A stretch of DNA of 64,000 nt from JAAYAN01 sp964437215 (GTDB taxonomy: Bacteria > Bacteroidota > Ignavibacteria > Ignavibacteriales > Melioribacteraceae), in the NCBI GenBank assembly GCA_964437215.1, contig CAYTFZ010000004.1, positions 1-64,000 on the forward strand, written 5' to 3'. The notes under the pieces were generated by a model, which made no database searches, was not told the origin of the DNA, and saw only the letters and a program-made list of their open reading frames with translations. Shown here in pieces: positions 24,537-32,947 of this stretch. Position 1 is the stretch's first letter, and every line of letters begins with the position of its first letter. The position numbers and the translations under genes were made by a program.

Positions 24537-24647
24537 TTATATTTTTTTGTTAAAAACTTTAAATAAAATGTTCTGAAACTCTATACCGCCAGAAGCTTGG
24601 GTTTCATAAATGTTGAGGTTATTCATCAAATAACTTACAGTTTCCAT
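24537..24647 (-). CDS. Possible 36-residue small protein
   Basis: Minus-strand ATG at 24645-24647, stop at 24537-24539. The product starts METVSYLMNNLNIYETQASG and ends in a lysine-rich KVFNKKI. GAAGG lies nine bases upstream of the ATG, a better site than many larger genes here have. It occupies most of the 307-base interval 24505-24811, which otherwise shows only AT-rich sequence and the nfu terminator. No family recognised; chance occurrence is possible. Confidence 0.35.
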   Translation of the reverse strand: METVSYLMNNLNIYETQASGGIEFQNILFKVFNKKI

Positions 24648-24778
24648 ATTAAAAACCTTCAATGTGTAATTTAATAATTACTTATCGAAAAGTAGAAATT
24701 GACTTAGAAGTAAAGTATAACTTTATCTGTTATTTTATTGTAGTTGGGTGAATAAATGAAATGTAGCGTTTTTTGTTA

Positions 24779-24806
24779 CAAAAAAATCCGGCATCAGCCG
24801 GATTTT
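24779..24806 (-). terminator. Intrinsic terminator after nfu
   Basis: On the plus strand AATCCGGC (24785-24792) pairs with GCCGGATT (24797-24804). On the minus strand the stem is followed by seven T residues, so it ends the proS-rsmI-nfu transcript. Confidence 0.85.
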
Positions 24807-24811
24807 AATTT

Positions 24812-25354
24812 TTAACCTGGTATTACATCAATTGAGGGATGGATTTCGCGGCGAAGCAGATTTTCGATGGCTACCAGAGTGCCTCTGATTGCGCTCGGAC
24901 AGCTTCCGCAGGCGCCTTGGTAACGGATAGTTAAAGTGTATCCTTCCAGACCGAGAACTTGCAAGCCGCCACCGTCGCCGGCAAGGGCTGGGCGAACACG
25001 CGTATCAAGAATTTCAGTTATCTTCCCGAGAAGCTCAGTTTCTTCTTCTTTACTTATTTCGGCATTATCCTCTGCAGGAATTGATTTTTTATCGAAATTT
25101 TTCAGAAAATTTACAAAATCTTTCTGAATAGAATTCCATGAAGTTTCTTCATCCTTTTCTATTGTTACAAATTTATCCATATAGAAAACCGAAACGATTC
25201 CTTTAATTGCAAAAATACCTTTAGCAAATGGATCTTTTTCTGCTTCGGCAATTGAACTGTAATTACGAGTTTCTTTAATGAGCAGTTTCTCATTCAATAC
25301 AAATTTTAACGCTTGCGGATTTGGTGTTAAAGCCACATCCTGAACTATTAACAT
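24812..25354 (-). CDS. nfu: Nfu/NifU-type iron-sulfur scaffold protein
   Basis: A 180-residue protein with an N-terminal Nfu domain (1-88: PNPQALKF, DPFAKGIFAIKGI) and a C-terminal NifU domain (about 108-180: RVRPALAGDGG and GACGSCPSAIRGTL, cluster cysteines C149 and C152). It carries and delivers Fe-S clusters to apo-targets; the window contains several such targets (QueG, ferredoxin, Rieske, three radical SAM domains counting the TatD fusion). It is last in a minus-strand set after rsmI, with a 23-base gap and a clear terminator. Confidence 0.92.
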   Translation of the reverse strand: MLIVQDVALTPNPQALKFVLNEKLLIKETRNYSSIAEAEKDPFAKGIFAIKGIVSVFYMDKFVTIEKDEETSWNSIQKDFVNFLKNFDKKSIPAEDNAEISKEEETELLGKITEILDTRVRPALAGDGGGLQVLGLEGYTLTIRYQGACGSCPSAIRGTLVAIENLLRREIHPSIDVIPG

Positions 25355-25377
25355 TTTTTACCTCTTTTATTTTCTTA

Positions 25378-26061
25378 CTAATTTTTTTTCCGGTTATCTG
25401 CAATTAAAACAAATTCACCTTTTAATTCCATTTTATTAATAACCTTTTTAATATCCGAAATAGTTCCGCGGAAAATATTTTCTTCGGGCATAGTTAATTT
25501 ATAAGCCAGACAAATCTGCATATCATTTCCGAACTCGCTGAGAAAATCATCAATAATTCTTTGAAGTCTGTATGGAGTTTCCATTATCACAATGAGCTCT
25601 TTAATGTTCTTAAGTTTTTTAAGCTCAGCTTTTCTTTCATCTTTTTTGGCTGAAAGCCATCCGTAATAGTAAAAATTTTTAAGATTGAATCCCGAAGAAA
25701 CTAATGCCGGAAGAAGACTGTTTGCACCGGGTACGGGTATAATTTTTATTCCGGCATTAATAGCATTTTGTACAAGATATAACCCGGGGTCGGAAAAAAG
25801 CGGTGTTCCGCAATCGGAAATAAGTGCAAGATTTTTACCCGATTTCAGCAGATTTATAATTTCCGGGGTTTCTTCTTTTTCGTTATGCTCGTTAATCTGT
25901 CGTAAATCTTTTTGAATATTTATTTCCGAAAGAAACCGGCGGGCAGGTTTCAGTTCTTCGCAAATAATTTCGTCGCTGTCTTTCAGAATATTTACTGCTC
26001 TTATTGTTATATCCTGATAATTTCCTATAGGAGTTGATACTATATATAAATTTCCGTTCAT
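25378..26061 (-). CDS. rsmI: 16S rRNA 2'-O-methyltransferase (C1402), RsmI
   Basis: A 227-residue SAM-dependent tetrapyrrole-methylase-fold enzyme. Diagnostic motifs: LYIVSTPIGNYQDIT at the N-terminus, CEELKPARRFL, ALISDCGTPLFSDPG, and IPVPGANSLLPALVSSG. It methylates the ribose of C1402 in the decoding centre together with RsmH. The protein is about 50 residues shorter than E. coli RsmI, lacking the C-terminal extension. It lies between proS and nfu on the minus strand. Confidence 0.93.
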   Translation of the reverse strand: MNGNLYIVSTPIGNYQDITIRAVNILKDSDEIICEELKPARRFLSEINIQKDLRQINEHNEKEETPEIINLLKSGKNLALISDCGTPLFSDPGLYLVQNAINAGIKIIPVPGANSLLPALVSSGFNLKNFYYYGWLSAKKDERKAELKKLKNIKELIVIMETPYRLQRIIDDFLSEFGNDMQICLAYKLTMPEENIFRGTISDIKKVINKMELKGEFVLIADNRKKN

Positions 26062-26070
26062 ATAAATTTA

Positions 26071-26090
26071 AAGGCTGCAGAGGCAGCCTT
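26071..26090 (-). terminator. Hairpin between proS and rsmI
   Basis: AAGGCTGC (26071-26078) pairs with GCAGCCTT (26083-26090) around a four-base loop. On the minus strand it is followed by TAAATTT, a poor T-tract, so it may only attenuate or shape the proS-rsmI message. Confidence 0.4.
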
Positions 26091-26094
26091 TTTA

Positions 26095-27780
26095 TTAAAT
26101 CAATTCTTTAACTTTTATGTAAAATTCTTCAAGTGATATTTTATATCTCTCTCCGGTTTTACGGATTTTAATTTCAACGCATTTTTCCTGAAGATTTTTA
26201 TCACCGACAATAATCTGGACAGGCATTCCAAGAAGATCGGCATCGTTAAACTTAAAACCGGCCTGGGCATCGATGCGGTCATCAAAAATTACATCGTAGC
26301 TCATCTGCCGCAGATTGAAATAAATATCGTTGCAAGCTTGAACAATTTCGGGCTTTTTCATATTTAACCCGATTAAGTGAAAATGAAAAGGAGCAAGTCT
26401 GAAATCCCACACAATACCTTTTTCATCGTGATTTTGTTCAAGATAGCAAGCCAATACTCTGTCAACCCCGATTCCGTAGCTTCCCATAATTATCGGGTGG
26501 TCTTTTCCGCTTTCATCAAGAAAGTTTGCTCCCAAAGCTTCGGTATATTTTGTTCCAAGTTTAAAAATATGTCCAAGTTCAATGGCTTTAAAGACATCTA
26601 ATTTTGCACTGCATCTTGTGCATGTTTCACCGGACTGAACTGTTCGCAGGTCAAAAAATTCTGCGCTTTTTACATCGCGGTCAAAATCAATTCCGCCGAT
26701 GTGATAATCGTTTTTATTAGCTCCGCTGAACATATTGTTGGCATTTTTTAATCTTTTATCAGCTATTATTCTTCCTTTAAAACCTACAGGGCCGATAGAA
26801 CCGGCATCGGCTCCGGTAATTTCTTTTAATTCCTCGGGATGAGCCGGGCGGACACCGGAACCAATTGCTGCTTCAAGTTTTATTTCATTTACTTCATCGT
26901 TTCCCAGCATCAGCACAAGAATAGGAACTCCTTCTAAAACATAAATTCTGGATTTAGCGCATTCTGTTTCGGAAATATTCAAAAATCCGCAAAGTTCATC
27001 TATCGATTTTATATTTGGCGTGGAAATTTCATATAGTTCTTTACTCTCGGAATTACGAATAATATCGGCAGAAATTGACTGGGCAACTTCCACATTTGCC
27101 GCATAACCGCATTTTTCGCAGTATGCAACTGTATCTTCGCCTGCATCCGATTTCACCATAAATTCTTCTGATTTGCTTCCGCCCATTGCACCGCTTGAAG
27201 CGCCTACAACAAAAAATTTAATTCCGCAGCGCTCAAAAATATTGCGGTAAGCCCGCGCATGCAAATCGTAGGATTTATCAAGGTTTTCCCACGACGAATC
27301 GAATGAATATGAATCTTTCATAAGGAATTGTCTTCCTCTGATAATTCCGCTACGGGGACGCGGTTCGTTACGGAATTTGGTTTGTATCTGATACCAAATC
27401 TGGGGAAGTTCTTTATACGATTTAAGAGCTCCTTTAGCATGATAAGTCATAATTTCTTCGTGCGTCGGCGCAAGAACATAATCTCTGTTTTTTACGTGGA
27501 ACATTGTATCGCCGAATGCTTCAACTCTGTTTGTCTGTTCCCATATTTCCCGCGGATTTAAACCGGGCAAGTGAAATTCCTGACCGCCGATAGCATCCAT
27601 TTCTTCGCGTATTATGGTTTCAATTTTTTTTAATACTTTGTATCCTAACGGAAGAAAAGAATAAATGCCTGCTGAAAGCATACGCACCATTCCGGTACGA
27701 AGCATTAAAATATGACTTGGAATAACCGCATCGGCGGGAACTTCTTTAAGTGTAGGGATAAATGCTTTACTGAGTTTCAT
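26095..27780 (-). CDS. proS: Prolyl-tRNA synthetase (bacterial type with editing insertion)
   Basis: A 561-residue class II aminoacyl-tRNA synthetase. Motif 2 is seen in TKFRNEPRPRSGIIRGRQFLMKDSYSFD (near 115-142) and motif 3 in GSYGIGVDRVLAC (near 440). The roughly 180-residue insertion between them is the YbaK-like editing domain, seen around the residues KSRIYVLEGVPILV. The anticodon-binding domain follows to the C-terminus. Length is normal for the bacterial form. First gene of a minus-strand operon with rsmI and nfu. Confidence 0.97.
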   Translation of the reverse strand: MKLSKAFIPTLKEVPADAVIPSHILMLRTGMVRMLSAGIYSFLPLGYKVLKKIETIIREEMDAIGGQEFHLPGLNPREIWEQTNRVEAFGDTMFHVKNRDYVLAPTHEEIMTYHAKGALKSYKELPQIWYQIQTKFRNEPRPRSGIIRGRQFLMKDSYSFDSSWENLDKSYDLHARAYRNIFERCGIKFFVVGASSGAMGGSKSEEFMVKSDAGEDTVAYCEKCGYAANVEVAQSISADIIRNSESKELYEISTPNIKSIDELCGFLNISETECAKSRIYVLEGVPILVLMLGNDEVNEIKLEAAIGSGVRPAHPEELKEITGADAGSIGPVGFKGRIIADKRLKNANNMFSGANKNDYHIGGIDFDRDVKSAEFFDLRTVQSGETCTRCSAKLDVFKAIELGHIFKLGTKYTEALGANFLDESGKDHPIIMGSYGIGVDRVLACYLEQNHDEKGIVWDFRLAPFHFHLIGLNMKKPEIVQACNDIYFNLRQMSYDVIFDDRIDAQAGFKFNDADLLGMPVQIIVGDKNLQEKCVEIKIRKTGERYKISLEEFYIKVKELI

Positions 27781-28094
27781 TTTAAGCCAATATATGTTAA
27801 AAAATAACTGTAAAGATAATGATTTGAAATCCTACATTCAAAAAGAATAAGATTTTTTGAAAAGAAACACCGCAGTATTTTAAAATTATACGATATGCTA
27901 ATTTTAACTTCCTGAATTTTTTTTGTAATAATGTTCACTTAAGAAAAAAATATTTTATATAGAATCCTTTTCTTTACCAAATCTATTTAACTGGCACCAG
28001 CTTTATTCAAATTTAATAGAGAAGAATATTTTGATATAATATATCTTTGATATTGCTTAATTTTGCCGTGTTTAATAACAAAGAATATATCCAA
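27781..28094. other. Divergent AT-rich intergenic region
   Basis: About 310 bases between the divergent proS and MORN-repeat genes. It is AT-rich with several T-tracts and a TATAAT-like stretch near 28035. A TATCTTTG element (28042-28049) resembles a Bacteroidota -7 site, but no -33 TTG is found at the right spacing. No ORF with a credible start or structured RNA was seen. Confidence 0.5.
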
Positions 28095-29408
28095 TTGAAT
28101 ATTATAAGAAAAATATCAGTCATTACGTTTATTTTTGTCATTTACATTTCTGCCCAGCAAAATTCTGAAATAAAGCGTGAATATTTTCCCAATGGGAAAT
28201 TAAAATCCGAAGGAACATATATTAACGGAATTCGCGAAGGAATTTATAAAGAATATTATGATACCGGCGAGCTTTGGAAAGAATGGAATTATATAGATGG
28301 CAAGGAAGAAGGGATTTCGACTTGGTATTTCCCGGACGGTGCAATAAGTATGGAATGGAATTACATAAACGGAAGCCTCGAAGGAATTTCTAAGTGGTAT
28401 TATCTGACTGGAGAATTATGGGCTGAACCCAATTACGAAAACAATCTTCAAAACGGATTTACTAAAACGTATTATCTTAACGGCGCTTTGCAAAGTATTT
28501 TGCATTATAAAGACGGCTTGCTTGAGGGATTAAGCAAAACGTTTTTTGAAAACGGGAAATTGGAAGTCGAAAAAAATTATGTGCGCGGAAAATTAGAAGG
28601 CATTAACAGGGTTTATTACGATTTCGGACAGTTAGCGCTTGAGGCCAATTACAGAGACGATAAACTTGAAGGAGTATCATATTTGTATTACCCCGATGGT
28701 TCGATAAAAGTTATTGATACTTACAGAGACGGAATAATTATTAAACGCGATAAATACGGTATTACGGGTAACTACGAAAAAACAATCGAAAATTTTTCGG
28801 AATATTATCCCGAAGGAACGTTAAAAGCTGAAAACAATTATAAATCGGGCAAACCCGACGGAATAAACAAATATTATTATCGGAGCGGATTTTTAGAATC
28901 AGTTTTAAATTATAAGGAAGGTGAGCTGGACAGTATTTGCATTACATATTCCGACAGCGGAAAAATTAAAACTGAAATGCTGTACAATTCTGGGGAAAAA
29001 ACAGGCACTGCATTTTATTACGATTCAACTGGAGCGCTTGAAAAAACCGAAGAATATATTGACGGAGTTATGCACGGACCTTGCCGGGAATATTATTCAA
29101 GCGGGAATATCAAAACCGAATCGGTTTATGTATTTGGTTCTAAGGAAGGCAAGGAAATATATCATTATAATGAAGGCGGAGTTGCGGCAGAATATTTATA
29201 TGAAAAAAGCATCCTTAACGGTTCATTTACGGAATATTATTCCGACGGAGAAATAAAATCATTCGGAACTTACAGCAACGGGGTTTTGAACGGAAAGTTT
29301 TATGAGTATTACGAGACAGGGTTGCTTAAAACCGAGGCAGAATACAGCGAAGGAGTTCCGGCAACAAAAATTTCATATAGCGAAAACGGATTAAAAGTAA
29401 GCAACTGA
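28095..29408 (+). CDS. Secreted MORN-variant (YwqK-like) repeat protein
   Basis: About 437 residues: a signal peptide (NIIRKISVITFIFVIYISAQ) and then about 17-18 tandem repeats of roughly 23 residues with the pattern YY.dG.lk.E..Y..G..eG, the MORN_2 / YwqK repeat. Such repeats form beta-hairpin solenoids; YwqK-type proteins are often labelled antitoxins but usually without evidence. Here there is no toxin neighbour and the protein is exported. The open frame goes back to TTG 28047; GTG 28068 or TTG 28095 are alternatives, and TTG 28095 is chosen because it opens the signal peptide exactly. Start uncertain, gene certain. Confidence 0.8.
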   Translation: MNIIRKISVITFIFVIYISAQQNSEIKREYFPNGKLKSEGTYINGIREGIYKEYYDTGELWKEWNYIDGKEEGISTWYFPDGAISMEWNYINGSLEGISKWYYLTGELWAEPNYENNLQNGFTKTYYLNGALQSILHYKDGLLEGLSKTFFENGKLEVEKNYVRGKLEGINRVYYDFGQLALEANYRDDKLEGVSYLYYPDGSIKVIDTYRDGIIIKRDKYGITGNYEKTIENFSEYYPEGTLKAENNYKSGKPDGINKYYYRSGFLESVLNYKEGELDSICITYSDSGKIKTEMLYNSGEKTGTAFYYDSTGALEKTEEYIDGVMHGPCREYYSSGNIKTESVYVFGSKEGKEIYHYNEGGVAAEYLYEKSILNGSFTEYYSDGEIKSFGTYSNGVLNGKFYEYYETGLLKTEAEYSEGVPATKISYSENGLKVSN

Positions 29409-29411
29409 AAG

Positions 29412-30863
29412 TCACATAAAGATTTTTTGCACCGCCTGCAGATTTTTTTTGTTGATAAGAATCGAAAGAATATCTCCTTGTTCCAACACGGTTCCCCCGC
29501 TGGGCACAATATTTTTTTCATCGCGGATTATTAAAACTATACGGCTGTCGGCAGGAAAGTTTATATCCACAATTTGTTTCCCTGCAATAGAAGAATTAAA
29601 AGGGACAATCAATTCTATCAAATCTGTATCGCTATCCGTGGCAGATGAAAATTCCAGAGAGAGTTTTTTTTTAAGCTGAAGCGGAGCGGAAAGTTTAAGC
29701 CATTTTGCAACTGGATTTATTGACCATCCTTGAATTGTTGCAGAAGAAAGGACAACAAAAAATACTAAATTAAAAATCAGGTGCGAGTTTTCTACTCCTT
29801 TTAACAATGGAAAAGTTGCTAAAATAATAGGAACGGCGCCCCGTAATCCAACCCAAGATATAAATATTTTTTCTTTCAGATTAAACTTAAACGGTATGAG
29901 AGTAATAAAAACGCTTAAAGGTCTGGCAACAAGCATTAAAATCAAACTTAACAGAATTCCCGAACCGGTTACTAATAATAATTCGGAAGGGAAAAGCAAT
30001 AAACCCAACGTTAGGAACATCGAAATTTGTCCAAGCCAGGCAAAACCGTCAAAAAAACCAGTTAATGCTTTTTTATGTATAAATTGCTGATTGCTCATTA
30101 TTAAACCGGCTATATAAATTGCAAGAAAGCCGCTGCCGTTTAACAAAGTTGTAAATGAATAAAGGAGAATAACTAACGCAAGCAGCAAAACAGAATAAAT
30201 TCCTTCGTAAAAAAACTTAAGTTTATTTATAAATAATACAATCAGTTTCCCGCCTAAAATGCCAAAAACTAACCCGAGTCCTATCTGAAGAAAGAAAAAT
30301 AAAACTAAATCGGAAATCGATTTATCGGGTGTTATAATTAGTTCTATCGTCCCGATTGTAAGAAATACAGCCATGGGATCGTTGCTTCCGGACTCAAGTT
30401 CAAGCAGCGGTTTCACTGTTCCCTTTAGTCCTATATTACCGGTTCGCAAAATTGAAAAAACTGCTGCAGCATCTGTAGAAGAAATAATTGAACCGATAAG
30501 CAAACCCCAAAGAAAGGAAGTTTTAAAAATAATAGTAACAAAAAAGGCAATAATAAGAGCAGTGATAAAAGTTCCAAAAATTGCCAGCAAGAATGCCGGC
30601 ACCGAAACAATTTTCGATTCTTTCCAACTAGTATCCAACCCGCCCGAAAATAGAATAAAAATAAGCGATAAAATACCGATAGACTGTGCCATTGATGCAT
30701 CGCTGAATTCTATTCCGCCCAAACCTTCGGATCCTGCAAGAATTCCAACACCAATAAACAGCAGTAATGTAGGTATTCCTACATTTTGCAACGTTTTTGC
30801 TGTAAGTATGCTTACCAAAAGAAGTATGCTGCCAATTAGTAAAAGATATTCGAGACTTACCAT
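29412..30863 (-). CDS. Potassium(sodium)/proton antiporter, CPA1 (NhaP2/CvrA-like)
   Basis: A 483-residue transporter: about 12 membrane segments in the first 380 residues and a C-terminal cytoplasmic TrkA_C (RCK-C) domain (about 405-483, with IVPFNSSIAGKQIVDINFPADSRIVLIIRD-type strands). The ion-binding segment GSIISSTDAAAVFSILR contains the conserved TDxxxV aspartate. NhaP2-type proteins extrude K+ or Na+ in exchange for protons, with the TrkA_C domain as regulator. Convergent with the MORN gene (three bases between stops) and divergent from the CPA2 antiporter. Confidence 0.87.
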   Translation of the reverse strand: MVSLEYLLLIGSILLLVSILTAKTLQNVGIPTLLLFIGVGILAGSEGLGGIEFSDASMAQSIGILSLIFILFSGGLDTSWKESKIVSVPAFLLAIFGTFITALIIAFFVTIIFKTSFLWGLLIGSIISSTDAAAVFSILRTGNIGLKGTVKPLLELESGSNDPMAVFLTIGTIELIITPDKSISDLVLFFFLQIGLGLVFGILGGKLIVLFINKLKFFYEGIYSVLLLALVILLYSFTTLLNGSGFLAIYIAGLIMSNQQFIHKKALTGFFDGFAWLGQISMFLTLGLLLFPSELLLVTGSGILLSLILMLVARPLSVFITLIPFKFNLKEKIFISWVGLRGAVPIILATFPLLKGVENSHLIFNLVFFVVLSSATIQGWSINPVAKWLKLSAPLQLKKKLSLEFSSATDSDTDLIELIVPFNSSIAGKQIVDINFPADSRIVLIIRDEKNIVPSGGTVLEQGDILSILINKKNLQAVQKIFM

Positions 30864-30914
30864 AAGCTTTCTAAATATTATTAGGCAAATATAAGCAAAT
30901 TTACAAAGGATTTA

Positions 30915-30945
30915 TTGAATACAAGAAATTTTAATTCTATTTTTG
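30915..30945 (+). promoter_or_regulatory. Putative Bacteroidota-type promoter for the CPA2 antiporter
   Basis: TTG (30915-30917), then 20 bases, then TATTTTTG (30938-30945), an exact TAnnTTTG. The ATG of the antiporter is 28 bases downstream. Spacing and sequence both match the known Bacteroidota housekeeping promoter. Confidence 0.5.
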
Positions 30946-30972
30946 GCTGAATAAATAATTATTAGAAAGATT

Positions 30973-32217
30973 ATGAATCAATTCGATATTATTCAGGATA
31001 TTGTTCTTATTCTATTGGTTGCACTGCCAATAATATACATTTTTAAAAAAATTAATATGCCTGCAATAGTCGGATTTCTTATCTCAGGAATAATCATCGG
31101 GCCTTATGGATTTGCTTTAATGAAAAATCCTGACGGTATTGAAGTAATGGCAGAAATCGGCGTAATTTTACTTTTATTTACCATCGGTCTCGAAGTATCC
31201 TTTACCCAGTTGATAAAAATCAGGAAATTTCTTCTTATTGCCGGAGGCATTCAAGTTGCAGGAACTATACTTATTGCTGCATTAATCTTAAGCTCGATAG
31301 GGTTATCTTCCGGAACTTCAATCTTTATTGGGATGCTGGTAAGCCTTTCGAGTACAGCAATTGTTTTAAAAATTCTTTCGGACAGACAGGAATTGCGCGC
31401 ACCGCACGGAAAAATATCTCTTGGTATTTTGATTTTTCAAGATTTGATAATTGTTCCGATGTTCCTTTTACTTCCTATTTTAGGTGCAAGCGAACCGTTA
31501 AGTTTTAAAGAAATCATTCTGAAAATGCTTCTTGCGTTTGGAACTTTAGCAGGATTGTTATTTCTCGCTAAATTCCTTATGCCTAAAATAATGTATATAC
31601 TTGCAGGAATAAGATTGCGTGAAGCATTTACTACAGGCACTATACTTATTTTGCTTGGCACGGCATATCTTACTCATTCATTCGGATTATCTTTTGCTCT
31701 CGGTGCATTTATAGCCGGACTTATACTTGCTGAGTCGGAATATAATTCGCAAATTATTTCTGATATGCTTCCATTAAAAGATACTTTTAACAGCATATTT
31801 TTCGTATCAGTGGGAATGTTATTAAATGTTAATTTTGTTTTGGATAATCCTTTATTTATTTTAATTGTTACAGCTGCAGTAATTATTTTCAAATCATTTA
31901 TAATTACAATAATTGTTCTTTTTCTCAGATATCCGCTGCGTATTGCTTTGCTTACTGCATTGGGTTTATCGCAAATAGGGGAGTTTGCATTTGTGCTTTC
32001 GCAGGCTGGAAGCAAAACCGGACTTTTTGATAATCAGCTGTATAACATATTTCTTGCTTCATCAATATTTACAATGATACTTACACCGTTTCTTATTAAA
32101 CTGGCTCCCAAACTTGCATTTGCTTCAAGCAGTCTTGTACCGGTAAGAGAAAACGGTGAAGATGAAGAAACGAAGAATCTAACCGGGCAAAGTTGTAATT
32201 GCAGGTTTCGGACTTAA
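30973..32217 (+). CDS. CPA2 cation/proton antiporter, membrane part (5' piece of a frameshifted gene)
   Basis: A KefB/KefC-like transporter domain: about 12 membrane segments in residues 1-385, with INMPAIVGFLISGIIIGPYG, LLLFTIGLEVSFTQL and LSSTAIVLKILSD motifs. The reading frame then runs into a 9-10 residue unrelated tail (SCNCRFRT) and stops at 32217. In the +1 frame the sequence continues smoothly as KVVIAGFGLNGKNLAR, the start of a TrkA_N domain. An extra G in GGG (32185-32187) would explain this, so the intact gene would span 30973-32947 (about 658 residues). It is a real frameshift, a sequencing error or, less likely, recoding. Confidence 0.88.
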   Translation: MNQFDIIQDIVLILLVALPIIYIFKKINMPAIVGFLISGIIIGPYGFALMKNPDGIEVMAEIGVILLLFTIGLEVSFTQLIKIRKFLLIAGGIQVAGTILIAALILSSIGLSSGTSIFIGMLVSLSSTAIVLKILSDRQELRAPHGKISLGILIFQDLIIVPMFLLLPILGASEPLSFKEIILKMLLAFGTLAGLLFLAKFLMPKIMYILAGIRLREAFTTGTILILLGTAYLTHSFGLSFALGAFIAGLILAESEYNSQIISDMLPLKDTFNSIFFVSVGMLLNVNFVLDNPLFILIVTAAVIIFKSFIITIIVLFLRYPLRIALLTALGLSQIGEFAFVLSQAGSKTGLFDNQLYNIFLASSIFTMILTPFLIKLAPKLAFASSSLVPVRENGEDEETKNLTGQSCNCRFRT

Positions 32218-32947
32218 CGGAAAGAACTTGGCAAGGGTTCTTAAACAGACAGGAATAAGATATATTGTTACCGAATTGAATCCGGATACAGTTAAAATTG
32301 AAAAAGCCAATAACGAAAGAATAATTTTCGGAGATATAAGCAAAGAAGAAGTACTTCATCAGGTTCACATTGAAAATGCAAGCGTGCTTGTGTTCACAAT
32401 ATCCGATCCTATTACTACCAGACGGTCGCTTTATTCTGCAAAACGGATAAACCCTAAAATTTTTACTGTAGTACGCACACGATATCTTAATGAAATTGAA
32501 GAATTAAAAAAATTAGGCGCCGATGCGGTAATTCCCGAAGAATTTGAAACATCGCTTGAAATATTCAGAAATGTGCTGGAAAGATACCACATTCCACTGA
32601 ATGTTATAATGCAGCAAACATCAATTCTCCGAAGCGAATCTTACAGTCTTTTACGCAACGATGAATCAGCCGCATCTTTTATTCATCTAGATGAAATACT
32701 TGCACAGGGTTTAACGGAAACCTTTTTTGTAAATCAGGATAATCCTAATGCAGGAAGGCTGCTTAGCGAAATTCATTTGCGGGAGCATTCCGATGCAACT
32801 ATAATTGCAATAGTGCGCGACGGTAAAACAATTTCCAATCCCACAGGAAGGCAGAAAATACTTATCAATGATACTCTTGTAATTACAGGCACGCACAAAT
32901 CGGTTGATGCGGCTATTAATATTTTAATCGGGAGTGCAAATGATTGA
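32188..32947 (+). CDS. CPA2 antiporter, TrkA_N/TrkA_C regulatory part (3' piece of a frameshifted gene)
   Basis: In frame from 32188 but without a natural start; the first usable codon is a TTG at 32228, inside the nucleotide-binding fold. The sequence reads VVIAGFGLNGK (dinucleotide-binding GxGxxG), the acidic strand end VTELNP, and RRSLYSAKRINPKIFTVVRTR, all typical of TrkA_N; the C-terminal LREHSDATIIAIVRDGKTISNP to the end is TrkA_C. Such a domain gates KefB-type antiporters through NAD(H). Without correction of the frame it would be a truncated soluble RCK protein. Confidence 0.85.

Noticed and set aside
28170..29390. Regular repeats in 28.1-29.4 kb considered as a CRISPR or satellite array
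   Set aside because: The periodicity is in the protein (MORN-type repeats); the DNA units are not identical and are in frame.
30373..30894. 173-codon plus-strand frame opposite the CPA1 antiporter
   Set aside because: It is antisense to conserved membrane segments, and its Pro/Ser/Ile-rich product is typical of a reverse frame of hydrophobic sequence.
32180..32230. Programmed +1 frameshift in the CPA2 antiporter
   Set aside because: No recognised slippery site or stimulatory structure was seen; an extra G in GGG is the simpler explanation. Kept as a frameshift finding instead.
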